Shown here: in pieces, positions 1-6,323 of the stretch
Layout: each line of letters opens with the position of its first letter
Numbering within the stretch: position 1 is the first letter of the stretch
From: Candidatus Cloacimonas sp. 4484_140
Lineage (GTDB): Bacteria > Cloacimonadota > Cloacimonadia > JGIOTU-2
Assembly: GCA_002049945.1 (NCBI GenBank)
Contig: MVCT01000120.1
Span: 1 to 6,337 of the forward strand
DNA length: 6,337 nucleotides
Reading direction: 5' to 3'
Translations under genes and position numbers: made by a program
Notes under the pieces: model-generated
What the model saw: only the letters and a program-made list of their open reading frames with translations
Databases searched by the model: none
Told to the model about the DNA's origin: nothing

Positions 1-2
1 GC

Positions 3-53
3 AAACTCGTTTTTCTTGAATCCATCGTTCCCACCATAGTGTCAAATCCTTAA
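3..53 (+). CDS. Possible 3' end of an upstream gene (edge fragment)
   Basis: The third forward frame is open from the left edge to a TAA at 51-53 and reads KLVFLESIVPTIVSNP. If real, the gene would end 8 bases before the tamB start. That would fit an operon and would explain why tamB has no visible Shine-Dalgarno sequence, because its translation could be coupled to the upstream gene. The fragment is far too short to identify. A competing reading is a reverse-strand start at base 63, with codons beginning MRTIKDLTLWWERW and open to the left edge. Only bases to the left of the window can decide between them. Confidence 0.22.
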   Translation, partial: KLVFLESIVPTIVSNP

Positions 54-61
54 TTGTCCGC

Positions 62-3000
62 ATGCATTATTCATTCCTAAAACTTATACTTCGTATTCTT
101 GCTATTTTTTGCATCTCACTTCTATCATTACTAGTGCTCCTATATATTTTTATACAGACACCACCGGGAAGAAATACACTGAAAACTATTCTTGAAAATA
201 CCCTTTCAAGTACTTTACAGAACGAGTTTTCAATAGGTTCACTCAAGACAAATATTTTCTCCCGGCTATCAGTTAGGGATATTTCTTTCCGAAGTACGAC
301 AACCGAATCATCCGATTTCGGGATAAATTCAATAAAAATTCATTATAACATTTTCGCTCTTATATCAAATAAATTATCGATTTCAGATATTCTCATACAA
401 GGTCTTGATGTCGATCTGATAAGGGATAAGGAAGGGAAATTTCTTTTACCCAAACTTTCTTCCGGGAAAGAGTCACCCAGAAATCCGGTGCATATTGCTA
501 TTGCCAACATAGAAATTTCAGAATCTACGATTTCCTATGATGATCAAGCGATCCCTCTGGAGACAAGGATGAATGGACTCACGTTGAACGTTCATAATGA
601 TGAAGCAATGAATAAATATGCTTTTCTTATGCAATTCCATTCCGGTGAGATAGTCCACGATGAGCAAATATATTTAATAGAGGAATTCACGGTTGAAGGT
701 GCTTACGAGGAAGAATTTCTGGAAGTATCCAATATTACATTTTTTTCAGAAGGTTTAACCTGCTCAGGAAATGCAACAGCTCATTTCACTGAATCTGACC
801 CTGTATTTCAGGCACATCTTACTATGGAAGGCGATCCTTCACAATATCTGAACATCATAGGCAGTCAAATTCCTGCAAGGCTTCAACCTCATATACACAG
901 CGTCGATGCCGAAATAAGTATAAACGGAAGCCCTTCAAAACCTACGATAGATGCTAAAATTCACATTCCGACTATTCAAGCAGAAGAAATATTACTGAAT
1001 AATACCATGTTAGAAATCACGATGCTTAATGACACACTCAAATTAAAGGATTTCTCAACAGAATTGTTCGATGGTTCTTTCTCTGCACAGGGCTGGATGA
1101 TGCCGGACAGTACGGAATTTTATAATGTCGATCTTGATATTTCGAATATAGATTGTTCTCAATTATGGGAATTTCTATATAAAAACAAGTCGCCATATAA
1201 GGGCTCTTTGAATGGAAATATAAAAGCTTCAGGTGCGATGTCATCCCTGATAACATCGGAATTTTCCGGCAAAATACTGCTGAGTAAGATCATTTTCGAA
1301 GAAAAAAACATCGATCCGCTGGATTGCATTTTCTCATATAAGGAAGGCAATGCTGCACTTCGTATCACACAAGAAGCATCTTATGTACAAAGCAATTTTT
1401 CCCTCCAAAATAATGCAGTAGATGGCTCTGCAGAAATTCGCATAGATAATATTGAGTACATTGCCGGACTCTTTAACTTATTGGATGCAAGAGGGAAATT
1501 ATATGCGGATGCAGACTTTAGCGGAGATCTAACCAATCCTGAGATTCATGCAAAAGTTAGGGGAGGCAGTCTTTCATACATGAAGTTTCCGGTTGATTCT
1601 TTGTATGCTGAAATACAGTATGCCGACAGTTCTTTACTTATAAAAAACAGTTCTTTCACAGGTAGGATCGAGTCTCTTGTCCCACTCACAAAAGCTATTA
1701 TGAGTGAAGAAATTCTCGGACGGGTTCAATATAGAGGATCGATATTCGGCACATTGGAAGATTTCTCCGGCAATTTCTCATTGCATGCGGATAGTGTGAA
1801 ATATCAAGAATTCTCCGTGCACTCTCTTGTGTTGGAATGCACTGCAAAAAATTCAGATATTTCGGTGAATACACTGCATATAGATACTGAAAAAGTTCGA
1901 TGTGAAGCAAAAGGTGATTTCTCATTATCACAAAGATCGGGCAATGTATTCGTTGATTTCATAAATAGAGAACAAAAATCAAAAAATCACTTTGGTTCGA
2001 TCGATGGCAGTTTTTCCCTGTATGATAATATCTCTTTGAATGCGAACATGAAAGAACTTTCTCTTGAAATGCTGGGTGCTTTATCAGATTCATTGGCTGG
2101 AATTCAGGGGAGTATTTCGGGAGATATCTCATTTAACGGAACAATGGATAAACCGGCAGGTACAGTTTCTCTCACGATTGATAAGCCGGCATATAAGGAC
2201 CTTTTTGTTGATAAGATCGCGATTCAAGGTAAACTAAAACCGTCCGAGGTCATACTCAGCAATGGGACTGTACAGCTCTTTAATAATGAAATTCGAATTC
2301 GCGGAAAAATGGGACTTGATCAAAGCAAAGGCGGTTTTGCGATAAGCCCAAACAGCGAGCTGCAGGGAGAGGTTGCAATTTCTGAGGTGCAGTTGTCGGA
2401 TTTTGCAGGAGAGTTTCTCGATGCAATACAGGTTCAGGGGACTCTTACTTCCACAGTTCAGATTAGCGGTACACTTGCTGCACCGGATATCAGCGGATCG
2501 CTTCGTGTTAATAACGGTTTTCTCCAGTTAGATAAGCATAAATCACCAATCGAAAATCTCGATGCCTTGCTGGTCTTTTCAGGTAGCACTTTGAATATAA
2601 ATAAATGCATAGGTCTTTACGAAGGGAAAACCTTCTCTCTAACCGGCAGCATTTCTGAGTCGGGTTGGAGTTATTTTTCGCCGAATATTGCCCTGTCGAT
2701 CAACGGGAAGCAGGCAGTTTGTTTGAAAGGCACTTTGCAGCAAGAAGATTTAGATATTCACCTGTCTCTTGATGAATTCGATATTTCATTCATCGAGACA
2801 CTGTCTCCTGCAATTATGAATGCGCAGGGTAATATAAATGCTTCTGTAGATATTCGAGGAACTATGCAAACTCCACTTTTCCGTGGTTATGTAAAAGCAG
2901 ATAATATCGATGTTCTCCCAACGGATTTTCCTGCTCCGCTCTCAAAGTGTATGCTCGATATTTCCGCAACTGATGAGCAGATGGTTCTGAAGAGCTTTCG

Positions 3001-3265
3001 GTGTATGTTCAACGATGGCTTCGTCAATAGTTCAGGATATGTTGATTACAGCAATGGCGCGATAAAAGATATTGCTTTTCATTTTGAAGCAGACAATATT
3101 GCGTTAAATAAACCTGAAAAATACCAATTTAATATAAAAAGCTGCACACTGGATTACACTCAGCAAAAAAACGGCTATCTGATCGATGGAAGGATATTCA
3201 TCTCTCAAAAGTGCTGGATTCTCTCGGAAAACCAAAGATATTCCAAAAACCTTCCCAGCTTATGA
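62..3265 (+). CDS. tamB: TamB/AsmA-like translocation and assembly module protein, N-terminal part of a split gene
   Basis: This is the N-terminal and central part of a TamB-family protein, 1067 residues as read. Residues 5-31 form a hydrophobic inner-membrane anchor preceded by few positive charges. It is followed by the family hallmark TPPGR (33-37) and an amphipathic stretch leading into SIGSLKTN (57-64). The rest is periplasmic, low in motifs and rich in alternating hydrophobic beta-strands. A unit of the form G-x-x-x-x-P with flanking strands recurs at about 289-298, 488-498, 693-705, 803-815 and 933-945, as expected for the long hydrophobic-groove beta-taco fold. ATG 62 is the only ATG in frame after the TGA at 17-19. 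No clear Shine-Dalgarno precedes it. By family knowledge the protein spans the periplasm and works with an Omp85 barrel, encoded just downstream, in outer-membrane protein assembly or lipid transport. The C-terminal DUF490 domain is missing here and continues in another frame. The last 18 residues (1050-1067) do not look TamB-like and are probably out-of-frame. Confidence 0.88.
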   Translation: MHYSFLKLILRILAIFCISLLSLLVLLYIFIQTPPGRNTLKTILENTLSSTLQNEFSIGSLKTNIFSRLSVRDISFRSTTTESSDFGINSIKIHYNIFALISNKLSISDILIQGLDVDLIRDKEGKFLLPKLSSGKESPRNPVHIAIANIEISESTISYDDQAIPLETRMNGLTLNVHNDEAMNKYAFLMQFHSGEIVHDEQIYLIEEFTVEGAYEEEFLEVSNITFFSEGLTCSGNATAHFTESDPVFQAHLTMEGDPSQYLNIIGSQIPARLQPHIHSVDAEISINGSPSKPTIDAKIHIPTIQAEEILLNNTMLEITMLNDTLKLKDFSTELFDGSFSAQGWMMPDSTEFYNVDLDISNIDCSQLWEFLYKNKSPYKGSLNGNIKASGAMSSLITSEFSGKILLSKIIFEEKNIDPLDCIFSYKEGNAALRITQEASYVQSNFSLQNNAVDGSAEIRIDNIEYIAGLFNLLDARGKLYADADFSGDLTNPEIHAKVRGGSLSYMKFPVDSLYAEIQYADSSLLIKNSSFTGRIESLVPLTKAIMSEEILGRVQYRGSIFGTLEDFSGNFSLHADSVKYQEFSVHSLVLECTAKNSDISVNTLHIDTEKVRCEAKGDFSLSQRSGNVFVDFINREQKSKNHFGSIDGSFSLYDNISLNANMKELSLEMLGALSDSLAGIQGSISGDISFNGTMDKPAGTVSLTIDKPAYKDLFVDKIAIQGKLKPSEVILSNGTVQLFNNEIRIRGKMGLDQSKGGFAISPNSELQGEVAISEVQLSDFAGEFLDAIQVQGTLTSTVQISGTLAAPDISGSLRVNNGFLQLDKHKSPIENLDALLVFSGSTLNINKCIGLYEGKTFSLTGSISESGWSYFSPNIALSINGKQAVCLKGTLQQEDLDIHLSLDEFDISFIETLSPAIMNAQGNINASVDIRGTMQTPLFRGYVKADNIDVLPTDFPAPLSKCMLDISATDEQMVLKSFRCMFNDGFVNSSGYVDYSNGAIKDIAFHFEADNIALNKPEKYQFNIKSCTLDYTQQKNGYLIDGRIFISQKCWILSENQRYSKNLPSL
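3207..3210 (+). other. tamB: Inferred -1 frame change inside tamB
   Basis: The upstream frame still gives TamB-like sequence up to about residue 1049 (YLIDGRIFISQ, alternating hydrophobic strand). The other frame becomes TamB-like from GTG 3211 onward (VLDSLGKPKIFQ). Between them lies a run of four A (3207-3210). One extra A here would join the two smoothly as FISQ-K-VLDSLG. The overlap in which both frames are open is wider, 3133-3265, so the exact base is an inference from protein quality. A lost base in the A-run, a real biological split, recoding or a sequencing indel would all look like this. Confidence 0.6.
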
Positions 3266-4044
3266 TGCAGACCAAACTAAATGTTCGTATTACTGAAAGC
3301 AAGGATATCTGGATAGACAATAATCTTGCGCGTATATGCCTCAAGGCAGATGTCGGCGTTATAGGAACTCTGGCTCAACCGAATCTCACAGGACGAATAG
3401 AGACGACTGAAGGTTATATCGTTTATCTTGATAGAAAATTTGAGATCACACGCGGAGTTATGGATTTTACCGATCCCAATGTCATCAATCCCATTCTTGA
3501 TATTCAAGCGGAAACGGACATAAAGAACTACGAACAGCCCGATGCAGAGCCATATCATATTGTCTTTGCTGTGACAGGACCTGCCGATAAAGCAACGATA
3601 ACCCTTCAATCGATTCCTGCTCTCGATGAAGCGAACATACTCTCATTAATTACTATCGGAACCACCCGTGAGCAGATTTTTTCTCAATCGCCTGATAAAT
3701 ATGATACTTCTCTGAAAGATATTTTGCTTGAACGAGCAGAACAGTATTCCAGCCAGAAAATATCCGGATATATTGCAGGTAAAATGGCAAATATTTTTGA
3801 TCTTGATGATATTACGATCGAGGGGAACCTCTTTAATTTCGGTGATTCATGGGGACCGCAGCTCGTTGCATCCAAGCAGCTCTCAAAGCGGATGAAAGTA
3901 ACATATTCCACACGCATCGGTTATCTGAACGAACAGAGTATCGAGCTTGATTATAAGCTAACCGATCACTTCTATTTGCAGGGACAGGCAGACCAGGAAG
4001 GCAACGCGGGTGCTGATTTGATATACAGGGTGAACTTCAAATGA
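3211..4044 (+). CDS. tamB: TamB C-terminal (DUF490) domain, 3' part of a split tamB
   Basis: This is the conserved C-terminal domain of TamB, 277 residues counted from GTG 3211. The hallmark is GTLAQPNLTGRI (52-63), followed by GYIVYLDRKFEIT (68-80), RGVMDF (81-86) and NPILDIQAET (93-102). Then come an IVFAVTGP strand (117-124), a SIPALDEANILSLITIG segment (134-150) and a C-terminal antiparallel beta region ending in IYRVNFK. In the family this end meets the Omp85 barrel at the outer membrane. There is no signal peptide or anchor, so translated alone it would stay in the cytoplasm; it makes sense only as the end of the preceding protein. GTG 3211 has no well-placed ribosome binding site (GGAAGG at 3188-3193 is 17 bases away). 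ATG 3262 overlaps the stop of the upstream frame as ATGA, so reinitiation there is possible. The frame itself is open from 3133. It ends by overlapping the Omp85 start by four bases. Confidence 0.85.
   Translation: MLDSLGKPKIFQKPSQLMMQTKLNVRITESKDIWIDNNLARICLKADVGVIGTLAQPNLTGRIETTEGYIVYLDRKFEITRGVMDFTDPNVINPILDIQAETDIKNYEQPDAEPYHIVFAVTGPADKATITLQSIPALDEANILSLITIGTTREQIFSQSPDKYDTSLKDILLERAEQYSSQKISGYIAGKMANIFDLDDITIEGNLFNFGDSWGPQLVASKQLSKRMKVTYSTRIGYLNEQSIELDYKLTDHFYLQGQADQEGNAGADLIYRVNFK
4027..4033 (+). promoter_or_regulatory. Ribosome binding site for the Omp85 gene
   Basis: AGGGTGA lies inside the last codons of the TamB reading frame, and its AGGG core is 10 bases before ATG 4041. With the ATGA overlap at 4041-4044 this points to coupled translation of the two proteins. 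The match to the anti-Shine-Dalgarno sequence is partial. Confidence 0.5.
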
Positions 4045-5825
4045 AAAAGAGATATTCTGCCATATTGCTTATAATAATATTGCTGCTCATGGCTTCCGGA
4101 CTTTCTGCAAATAAAAAGAATGCCTTCACAATAACTTCCATTACCTTTGAGGGAAATAGTGTCTATAAGTCACGAACTTTACAGGAAGTAATGGTTACAA
4201 CGGCAAGCAAATTTTTAAGTCCCGCCTATTATTATCCTGAAGTCTTCATAGAAGACCTGAAGAATCTTGCACTTTTCTATCAACAGAATGGTTATCTGCA
4301 AGCAAAGATCAATGATTACTCTATTGAGAGGAACGAAGAGAAAAAACAGCTTTCGATCAGCATTCAGATATTTGAAGGAGAGCCAACGTATATCGAGGGT
4401 ATTTCCGTATTTGGAAATTCGGTCTTTCCTGATTCAACTCTTATGAAAAAAATCGGGCTGTATAAAGGTCACCTGCTTCAACAGAAAAAGGTTCAGGATG
4501 CAACATACACATTGCTGACACTTTATGCAAATGCAGGATTTCTTGATACTGAAGTAGTGCCAGGCATCAAAATAAATGATGAGTTGCATAGAGCGCTTGT
4601 TGATTTCCGCATTACCGAAAATGAACAATTTTCAATACGAAATATCATTATTCGTGGCTTGGAGATCACAAAGAAAAAGATCATTATGCGTGATCTGACC
4701 TTCAAATCCGGCGAGATCGTGAATTATTCCAAACTCCTCGCATCGCAGAGAGCGCTGTATCTTACCGGTCTGTTTGAAAGCATTTTTATCAGACCCGTGG
4801 CCATAGATTCGCTAAGCTCCGAGAAGGATATCCTCATCGAGATCAAAGAGAAAGTTCCCGGAGAATTCAATATAGGGGTAGGGTACGGCTCCATTGATAA
4901 AGCCCGTATTTTTGCGGAACTGCTTTATAGCGATCTGTGGGGAACTGCACAAAAAGTCGGTTTGAGCGGGAAACTAAGTTATATTACTCGCAAGATAGAA
5001 GTGTCTTATACCGAGCCATGGACCTTTGGTGTCAAACTGAAGACCGATGTGAACATATTTGCGACATATAATGAAGAGCCCGGCTACGATGTTTCGGAAT
5101 ACGGGGGGAAGGTGATCGTGGGCAAATCCCTTTCCAAATATTCCAGTGCTTCCATTGCCTACAGGTATGAAAGAGTGCACTTCAGTCATGTGAAAGTGCA
5201 GGAATTTCCAGATAAATATAGTTCCAATTTAAACTCCTTGATCCTTTCTGCAATTCACGATAACAGAGATAATATATTCAATACAACAAGCGGTCATGTG
5301 CTTTCCCTCGATAGTGAAATTGCAACTTCCTATGAAAAAACTACTAATGTTTTCGGGCGATTGGTACTTCATGGAAAATATTATGCACCGATCACACATA
5401 CCACAATTATAGCCCTCTCGCTTGAAGCCGGCGGACTTACACTTTTTGGAAATTCCACAAACATTCCACTTAATGAGAGATTTTATACAGGCGGTCCACA
5501 CTCACTGCGCGGTTTCAGTTATAGAAAGGTCGGACCGCTGGACAATAAGGGACTTCCAATTGGCGGAAGGTATAAACTCGTAAATAATATAGAGATAAGA
5601 CGGACTATCTATAAAGCACTTGGCGGAGTGATATTTTTTGATTTCGGGAATGTTTGGAATTATATGAAGGATATAAAAAAGGAGCCGATGAGAAGTTGTC
5701 CGGGCATTGGTTTGAGATTTGCCACTCCCCTCGGCATTGTCCGATGTGATTATGGATTTAACTGGTTCCCAAAAAACGGTGAGCCGTCAGGAAAGCTTTA
5801 TTTCAGTCTTGGGCAGACGTTTTAG
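4041..5825 (+). CDS. BamA/TamA family outer membrane protein (Omp85), TamA-like with three POTRA domains
   Basis: This is an outer-membrane beta-barrel assembly protein of 594 residues. Residues 1-23 are a signal peptide (MKKR, a hydrophobic core, then a likely cleavage after LSA). Three POTRA domains follow at about 28-112, 115-194 and 197-270; each begins with a strand such as ITSITFEGNSVY (31-42) or YIEGISVFGNSVF (117-129). The barrel runs from about 273 to 594. It contains the Omp85 loop motif in GGPHSLRGF (484-492), a typical IFFDFGNVWN strand (531-540) and the conserved GIGLRFATPLGIVRCDYGF block (555-573). It ends in LYFSLGQTF, with the terminal aromatic residue that forms the outer-membrane insertion signal. 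Three POTRAs and a length near that of E. coli TamA (577 residues) favour TamA over five-POTRA BamA. The preceding tamB supports this. In lineages outside Proteobacteria, however, such a protein could be the main BamA, so no symbol is assigned. The start overlaps the tamB stop by four bases. Confidence 0.93.
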   Translation: MKKRYSAILLIIILLLMASGLSANKKNAFTITSITFEGNSVYKSRTLQEVMVTTASKFLSPAYYYPEVFIEDLKNLALFYQQNGYLQAKINDYSIERNEEKKQLSISIQIFEGEPTYIEGISVFGNSVFPDSTLMKKIGLYKGHLLQQKKVQDATYTLLTLYANAGFLDTEVVPGIKINDELHRALVDFRITENEQFSIRNIIIRGLEITKKKIIMRDLTFKSGEIVNYSKLLASQRALYLTGLFESIFIRPVAIDSLSSEKDILIEIKEKVPGEFNIGVGYGSIDKARIFAELLYSDLWGTAQKVGLSGKLSYITRKIEVSYTEPWTFGVKLKTDVNIFATYNEEPGYDVSEYGGKVIVGKSLSKYSSASIAYRYERVHFSHVKVQEFPDKYSSNLNSLILSAIHDNRDNIFNTTSGHVLSLDSEIATSYEKTTNVFGRLVLHGKYYAPITHTTIIALSLEAGGLTLFGNSTNIPLNERFYTGGPHSLRGFSYRKVGPLDNKGLPIGGRYKLVNNIEIRRTIYKALGGVIFFDFGNVWNYMKDIKKEPMRSCPGIGLRFATPLGIVRCDYGFNWFPKNGEPSGKLYFSLGQTF

Positions 5826-5840
5826 AATTTAATAATGGCA

Positions 5841-5876
5841 CACAGATACACGCAGATTGAACAGATTTTCGCAGAA
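5841..5876. repeat. Phased CAGAT short repeats just after the Omp85 gene
   Basis: CAGAT occurs at 5843-5847, 5853-5857 and 5862-5866, and a related CAGAA at 5872-5876, giving steps of 10, 9 and 10 bases. Read on the reverse strand it is a run of TCTG words. Low-complexity intergenic sequence of this CACAGAT type is widespread in bacterial genomes with large repeat content, which is general knowledge and not tested here. No function is assigned. Confidence 0.5.
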
Positions 5877-6013
5877 AACAGTATCGGATTTTTTTTAAAC
5901 CACCCGTCTCCGTTGCACTACGCCTTGACAGGCAGAGGAATTTCTAATTTTTTGTTTTTGATTTTCATAAGTCTGCAAGCGGAATGAAATCCAGTCTGCA
6001 TCTTCTTTCTTCT

Positions 6014-6075
6014 CGTTCCCAAAGCTTTAGGACGTTAAATGCGAAGCAAATTTAACTGTTCCCTCTTTGGGAACG
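6014..6075. repeat. REP-like nested palindrome (11-bp perfect arms)
   Basis: The left arm CGTTCCCAAAG (6014-6024) and the right arm CTTTGGGAACG (6065-6075) are perfect reverse complements. Between them lies a second inverted repeat, GTTAAA (6034-6039) with TTTAAC (6051-6056), and inside that TGC-GAA-GCA (6040-6048). The whole could fold into a two-tier stem-loop as RNA or as single-stranded DNA. There is no T-run directly after either side, so it is not a standard terminator. Arms of the GTTCCCA...TGGGAAC type are common in dispersed palindromic repeats mobilised by REP-associated Y1 transposases; that link is an inference here, because no transposase gene is present. Confidence 0.65.
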
Positions 6076-6100
6076 CCTATAAAGCACTAACCTCATGGTA

Positions 6101-6145
6101 CATTCTGAACTCCACCCCGACAAAATTCATATCTGCATTCTGAAC
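6101..6145. repeat. Ten-base direct repeat CATTCTGAAC
   Basis: CATTCTGAAC occurs at 6101-6110 and again at 6136-6145, 35 bases apart. The copies are followed by similar C-rich words (TCCAC and CCCAT). It may be a decayed duplication within the intergenic repeat region. It is too short for a stronger claim. Confidence 0.4.
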
Positions 6146-6168
6146 CCCATCTGCTTCGCGATTTGTCA

Positions 6169-6190
6169 AGTCAGGGAGTAGTCCCTAACT
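6169..6190. repeat. Stem-loop, nine-pair arms with one mismatch
   Basis: AGTCAGGGA (6169-6177) pairs with TCCCTAACT (6182-6190) around a GTAG loop. Eight of nine pairs match, with one C-A mismatch at 6172/6187. No T-run follows, so it does not look like an intrinsic terminator on the forward strand. It may be another dispersed palindromic element or a structured RNA segment. Confidence 0.5.
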
Positions 6191-6256
6191 GCTCAGGCAA
6201 TATACTGAATGTTAAACCCAAATAGTGCATTAGAAACTCCAAAATCAAATAAATAG

Positions 6257-6290
6257 TTGCATAATTGTGCTCATATTAATAAGTTATAAT
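6257..6290 (+). promoter_or_regulatory. Promoter for the right-edge gene, perfect TATAAT -10 box
   Basis: TATAAT sits at 6285-6290 in an AT-rich stretch, 33 bases before the ATG at 6324, so a start of transcription near 6297 would give a short leader. No good -35 box lies at 16-18 bases spacing. TTGCAT at 6257-6262 is 22 bases away and TTGTGC at 6265-6270 only 14. The imperfect dyad GCATAATTGTGC (6259-6270, five of six pairs) overlaps the -35 region and could be an operator, which would suit an activated or repressed promoter. Confidence 0.5.
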
Positions 6291-6314
6291 TGTAAAAAAA
6301 ATAAAATATTATGT

Positions 6315-6319
6315 GAGGA
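6315..6319 (+). promoter_or_regulatory. Ribosome binding site for the right-edge gene
   Basis: GAGGA lies four bases before ATG 6324 (GAGG core, five bases). This is a strong match and decides the start. The alternative ATG at 6311 is followed at once by TGA. Confidence 0.6.
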
Positions 6320-6323
6320 AATT

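Larger units (their letters stand above)
5826..6256. other. Non-coding intergenic stretch with several repeat-like elements
   Basis: No open frame with a credible start and ribosome binding site was found here. From left to right it holds the phased CAGAT repeats, a T8 run (5889-5896) without a supporting hairpin, a small GCCT-TGAC-AGGC stem (5922-5933), T-rich sequence around 5947-5965, the octamer AGTCTGCA twice (5970-5977, 5993-6000), a large nested palindrome, a ten-base direct repeat and a second stem-loop. The reverse strand has two short open stretches that read somewhat protein-like (about 6077-6184 and 5922-5969), but both are too short to call. The mosaic of short repeats suggests dispersed intergenic elements rather than a lost gene. 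Confidence 0.6.

Noticed and set aside
1..37. Reverse-strand ATG at 37 with AAGGA upstream, reading MVGTMDSRKTSL and resembling a P-loop
   Set aside because: The P-loop glycine before lysine is replaced by arginine, the expected preceding strand is absent, and the piece is 12 codons long; the resemblance is not enough.
1038..5501. Reverse-strand open frames of 60-110 codons within tamB and the Omp85 gene
   Set aside because: They lie antisense to well-supported coding sequence, lack ribosome binding sites and have no recognisable domain.
5881..5897. T8 run after the Omp85 gene as an intrinsic terminator
   Set aside because: No stable GC-rich hairpin stands directly before it; the nearest pairing is a four-base TTTT/AAAA stem.
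5922..5950. GCCT-TGAC-AGGC stem followed by T-rich sequence as a terminator
   Set aside because: The stem has only four pairs and the T-run begins more than ten bases later, which is too far for an intrinsic terminator.
5925..5950. TTGACA (5925-5930) as a -35 box with TAATTT as -10
   Set aside because: The spacing is 14 bases and no gene follows for almost 400 bases, so it is likely a chance match.
5826..6323. CRISPR array or tRNA in the intergenic region
   Set aside because: No regularly spaced repeats of 20 bases or more and no cloverleaf-like fold were seen.
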